DNA of 51,633 nucleotides. Source: Ferriphaselus sp. R-1. Lineage in GTDB: Bacteria > Pseudomonadota > Gammaproteobacteria > Burkholderiales > Gallionellaceae. Positions 49,321 through 51,633 of this stretch are shown here, piece by piece. The notes beneath the pieces were generated by a model. That model was given only the letters and a program-made list of their open reading frames with translations, ran no database searches and was not told the origin of the DNA. Where the stretch lies: contig NZ_JQKP01000016.1 in assembly GCF_000746095.1 (NCBI RefSeq), forward strand, positions 1-51,633. The letters are read 5' to 3'. Numbering within the stretch: position 1 is the stretch's first letter; every line of letters starts with the position of its first letter. The translations under genes were made by a program, and so were the position numbers.

Positions 49321-51039
49321 TTACAGCATCATCAATTCGTAATCGCTATCCAGTACCACCGCATCACCCGGCAGAATCGCGCGGGAGATCGCCATGATCA
49401 ACGCCACGATGCCGTCGATCTTGTTCTCAGGCCGTTCCTTGCGCGGATAGATGTTGTCCTTGGCATCCAGATGCGCCACCACGTTGGAAGCCATCCAGCC
49501 CAGCACCGGGTCGCTGTCGTGGATGAGTTTCTTTTGCAGGACCAGCGCTTCCAGCGTCTTCATCGGTTCACTGAAATTGAGCACAGTGGGGCGCACCTCC
49601 AGCATCGGCAAGCCCTCCGCGATCATGCGGGTGGAGAGTTGCGTGGCCTGGAACGGGTCGAACGCCACCGACTGAATCTCGAAGCGGGAAGCAAAGTCGA
49701 TCAGGTCGGCCTCAATCCAGCCGAAGTCGATCACGTTGCCCGGTGTCACCGTCAGCCTACCTGCACGCATCCAGCCTGAGTATTGGCTGTTGCTTGATGA
49801 ATTCACCGTGTCTTCCGGCAGGTAGTAACGCCCAAACACGGCATAGCCACCGGCAATATGCGGATGCTGGAACACCAGCATCAGGGCTGCGATGTCGGTC
49901 TTGCTTGCCAGATCCAGACCGATCCAGCAGGGCTGGCCGCTAAAATTATCCAGATCGAGCGTGGCATCAGCACAGGCTTCCCAAGCGCGCATGTCCATCC
50001 ATGCCGTGTCGGCATTGACCCACTCGTTCAGGTGCTTGGTCTTGAAGTTGTTGACCGCACTCGGCATCTGCATCGCCTTGGCTTGCAGCGGCAACAACAC
50101 TTCAGGACGCACCGAGATGTTCCAGTTCGGGTTGGCCATGACCAAGGCAGACTCGGATGTCCAGTCGACCTCGGAACCATCATCGATGCCGTAGACGATA
50201 CCGAACTGGCTTTCATCCTCGAACACACCATCAAGCAGTCGGGTGACGAAGGTGCGCACCTCGTAGCAAATCCCTGCGCGGTTGCTGCCTGCGGTGGTGA
50301 TGACCCAGAGCAGCGAGTTGTCGCGCTTGCCCGTGCCGGTCTCTACTACGTCATAGACAGTGCGCGTCTTGTGCGCGTGCAACTCGTCGACGCAACCGAA
50401 GTGGATGTTCAGACCATCGAGGGTCGAACCTTCCGCCGACAGTGCTTCGAACTTGGAGCCGCTGGTCAGCACATTCATGTTGTGCGCGCCGACGTTCACA
50501 CCAAAGCGGCTACGGAACCCAGCGGACTTGCGCGCCATGGTCTGCGCGTCACCAAACACGATGCGCGCCTGATCGCGGGTGGTGGCCAAGCTGTACACCT
50601 CGGCACCGCCTTCACCATCGGCGGTCAGCATGTACAGTGCCACTGCCGATGAAAGTGTCGACTTGGCATTGCCGCGCGGTACCTCGATGTAGGAACGCCG
50701 GAAGCGGCGACGGCCATTTGGTTTGACCCAGCCGAACACGGTGGCGAGGATGAACACCTGCCACGGCTCCAGTTTGATCGACTCACCGGCCAGCGGCCCT
50801 TTTACATGCGGCAACCGTTCGATGAAGGCGCACAGGTTGTCGGCAGGGTAGTAGGCCTTGCCGGTTCGATCCGTCAGCTTCGGGTTGAAGCGGTACGGAC
50901 TGCCCTTGCCACGAAATTTGGCCAGATCGTTCAGTTGCCGCTGGCAGGCCAGTTGCACCCAACGACAGGCGGATGTCTCTCCGGCGACAACGGATTCAGC
51001 ATACTGGCGGGCGATGGCAGCATAGTTGCGCGCCGCCAT
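49321..51039 (-). CDS. Terminase large subunit (TerL)
   Basis: A 572-residue packaging motor. RSYIEVPRGNAKSTLSSAVA carries a Walker A-like site and FGCVDELHAHKTRTVYDVVE the Walker B Asp-Glu; SLLWVITTAGSNRAG is the coupling motif. The nuclease half shows acidic residues in GLDLASKTDIAALMLVF, VAFDPFQATQ and DGIVALIMAIS. It belongs to the HK97/P27-linked terminase_1 group. ATG 51039 overlaps the small subunit stop as TGATG, with GGAG 10 bases upstream; an upstream ATG at 51060 is possible. It would cut and package phage DNA with the small subunit. Confidence 0.93.
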   Translation of the reverse strand: MAARNYAAIARQYAESVVAGETSACRWVQLACQRQLNDLAKFRGKGSPYRFNPKLTDRTGKAYYPADNLCAFIERLPHVKGPLAGESIKLEPWQVFILATVFGWVKPNGRRRFRRSYIEVPRGNAKSTLSSAVALYMLTADGEGGAEVYSLATTRDQARIVFGDAQTMARKSAGFRSRFGVNVGAHNMNVLTSGSKFEALSAEGSTLDGLNIHFGCVDELHAHKTRTVYDVVETGTGKRDNSLLWVITTAGSNRAGICYEVRTFVTRLLDGVFEDESQFGIVYGIDDGSEVDWTSESALVMANPNWNISVRPEVLLPLQAKAMQMPSAVNNFKTKHLNEWVNADTAWMDMRAWEACADATLDLDNFSGQPCWIGLDLASKTDIAALMLVFQHPHIAGGYAVFGRYYLPEDTVNSSSNSQYSGWMRAGRLTVTPGNVIDFGWIEADLIDFASRFEIQSVAFDPFQATQLSTRMIAEGLPMLEVRPTVLNFSEPMKTLEALVLQKKLIHDSDPVLGWMASNVVAHLDAKDNIYPRKERPENKIDGIVALIMAISRAILPGDAVVLDSDYELMML

Positions 51040-51503
51040 CAGCCTGCGATCTCCGACCATGGATCAGCCGGTTCAGAACTACCCGAGGGCAGCGTGACAC
51101 GCGAGCGCGATGCCGGGGTGAAGCCCATCTCGGTTTCGTAACTTTTCATCTCAAGCGCAAGGTCACGGATCACGTCCATCAGCGGCGAGCGCCGCAAGAT
51201 GCCGCTGGGGGTTTTGACCAGCATGCCGGACACACCAGTCTGGTTGATCTTGGCCAGTGCCTCGCGGTACATGCCGGAGCAGTTTGCCCAGCGTTCCAGC
51301 ACCGCGCCATCCAGTGCCGACAGCAAGCCGGGCGGTGAGTTCTCCACTGCGTAGTGCCACGCTTCCTTCGCACCTTCCGACATGTATTCGGGTGGCGAGC
51401 ACAGCACGCCTGTGGGTTTTGGTTCACGCGGATTGGTGCGGCACTTCTGTAACGTCCCTTTGATCTTCTTGATCGCAACAGGAAGGGGTTTTCGTCCGGC
51501 CAT
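51039..51503 (-). CDS. Terminase small subunit, P27 family
   Basis: A 154-residue DNA-recognition subunit. It starts MAGRKPLPVAIKKIKGT as many P27-family members do; ALDGAVLERWANCSGMYREA and GILRRSPLMDVIRDLALEMK follow and the end carries FTPASRSRVTLPSG. It selects the packaging site. In HK97-like phages it acts with an HNH endonuclease encoded next to it; no HNH gene is visible in this window. ATG 51503 is used; a GTG at 51512 is in frame. It is the first gene of the late operon seen here and is coupled to TerL by TGATG. Confidence 0.88.
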   Translation of the reverse strand: MAGRKPLPVAIKKIKGTLQKCRTNPREPKPTGVLCSPPEYMSEGAKEAWHYAVENSPPGLLSALDGAVLERWANCSGMYREALAKINQTGVSGMLVKTPSGILRRSPLMDVIRDLALEMKSYETEMGFTPASRSRVTLPSGSSEPADPWSEIAG

Positions 51504-51590
51504 GATTTCCACAAAAAAAGTTTTTCATTTTGCACGCACAAAAATTTGGGCAGGCGTCCGGTCCCCTGTGTTCGAGTCGTAGAGATTTCA

Positions 51591-51604
51591 CCCCCCTAGG
51601 GGGG
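51591..51604. other. Perfect C6-TA-G6 palindrome, possible cos-region element
   Basis: CCCCCCTAGGGGGG is a perfect 14-base palindrome 88 bases upstream of the small terminase start. GC-rich symmetrical sequences near TerS are typical of cohesive-end sites in HK97-type phages. It could also be an operator of the divergent promoters expected here. The remaining bases 51504-51590 and 51605-51633 hold nothing else I can support. Confidence 0.4.
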
Positions 51605-51633
51605 CATACGCCGCCTCGATTGCCACTCGCCCG

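Overview
The window reads as one temperate HK97-type siphovirus genome (a prophage or excised phage of a proteobacterium, most likely a betaproteobacterium) interrupted by about 15 kb of non-phage cargo that carries a heavy-metal resistance operon. The betaproteobacterial guess rests on the gene families: the DUF2924/serine-recombinase cluster, CzcI-type metal resistance, and the DUF3489/DUF6900 pair. It is an inference, because no taxonomic marker gene is present.

Layout. 1-852 (+): three small phage genes, the first cut by the window edge. 806-9605 (-): the early operon, read leftward, with a recombination/replication set (RecA-like ATPase, possible ssDNA-binding protein, four-Cys Cas4-like nuclease, primase-helicase, RuvC-like resolvase, ParB-methyltransferase). 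9659-13382: the immunity region, with a RelE/ParE-type toxin pair, a LexA/CI-like repressor under a self-overlapping operator, and two unrecognised genes in the repressor operon. 13382-15847 (+): the large serine recombinase cluster. 15.85-30.70 kb: cargo, with an AbiE-type toxin-antitoxin pair, a zinc-ribbon gene, a truncated recombinase, then czcI-czcC-czcB-PII-like-czcA-zinc ribbon-MgtC-P1B ATPase, ending in mobile-element and pseudogene debris. 30726-51503 (-): the complete late operon read leftward from small terminase, through portal, protease, capsid, head-tail connectors, tail tube, frameshifted tail chaperone, tape measure, tail tip and fibre, to spanin-like protein, endolysin and holin. 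A second toxin-antitoxin pair is inserted antisense between tape measure and tail chaperone.

Logic. Early genes run off the left edge side and late genes begin at the right edge, while the integrase end and the lysis end face each other across the cargo. This order is natural only if the two window ends are joined, giving a circle of a ~37-kb phage plus ~15 kb of cargo, or if two prophages flank the cargo. I see no terminal overlap that proves closure. The most interesting items are this phage-cargo arrangement, the unrecognised two-gene module co-transcribed with the repressor, a likely replication origin built of inverted 9-bp repeats, a probable -1 frameshift in the tail chaperone, and two paralogous toxins paired with unrelated antitoxins.
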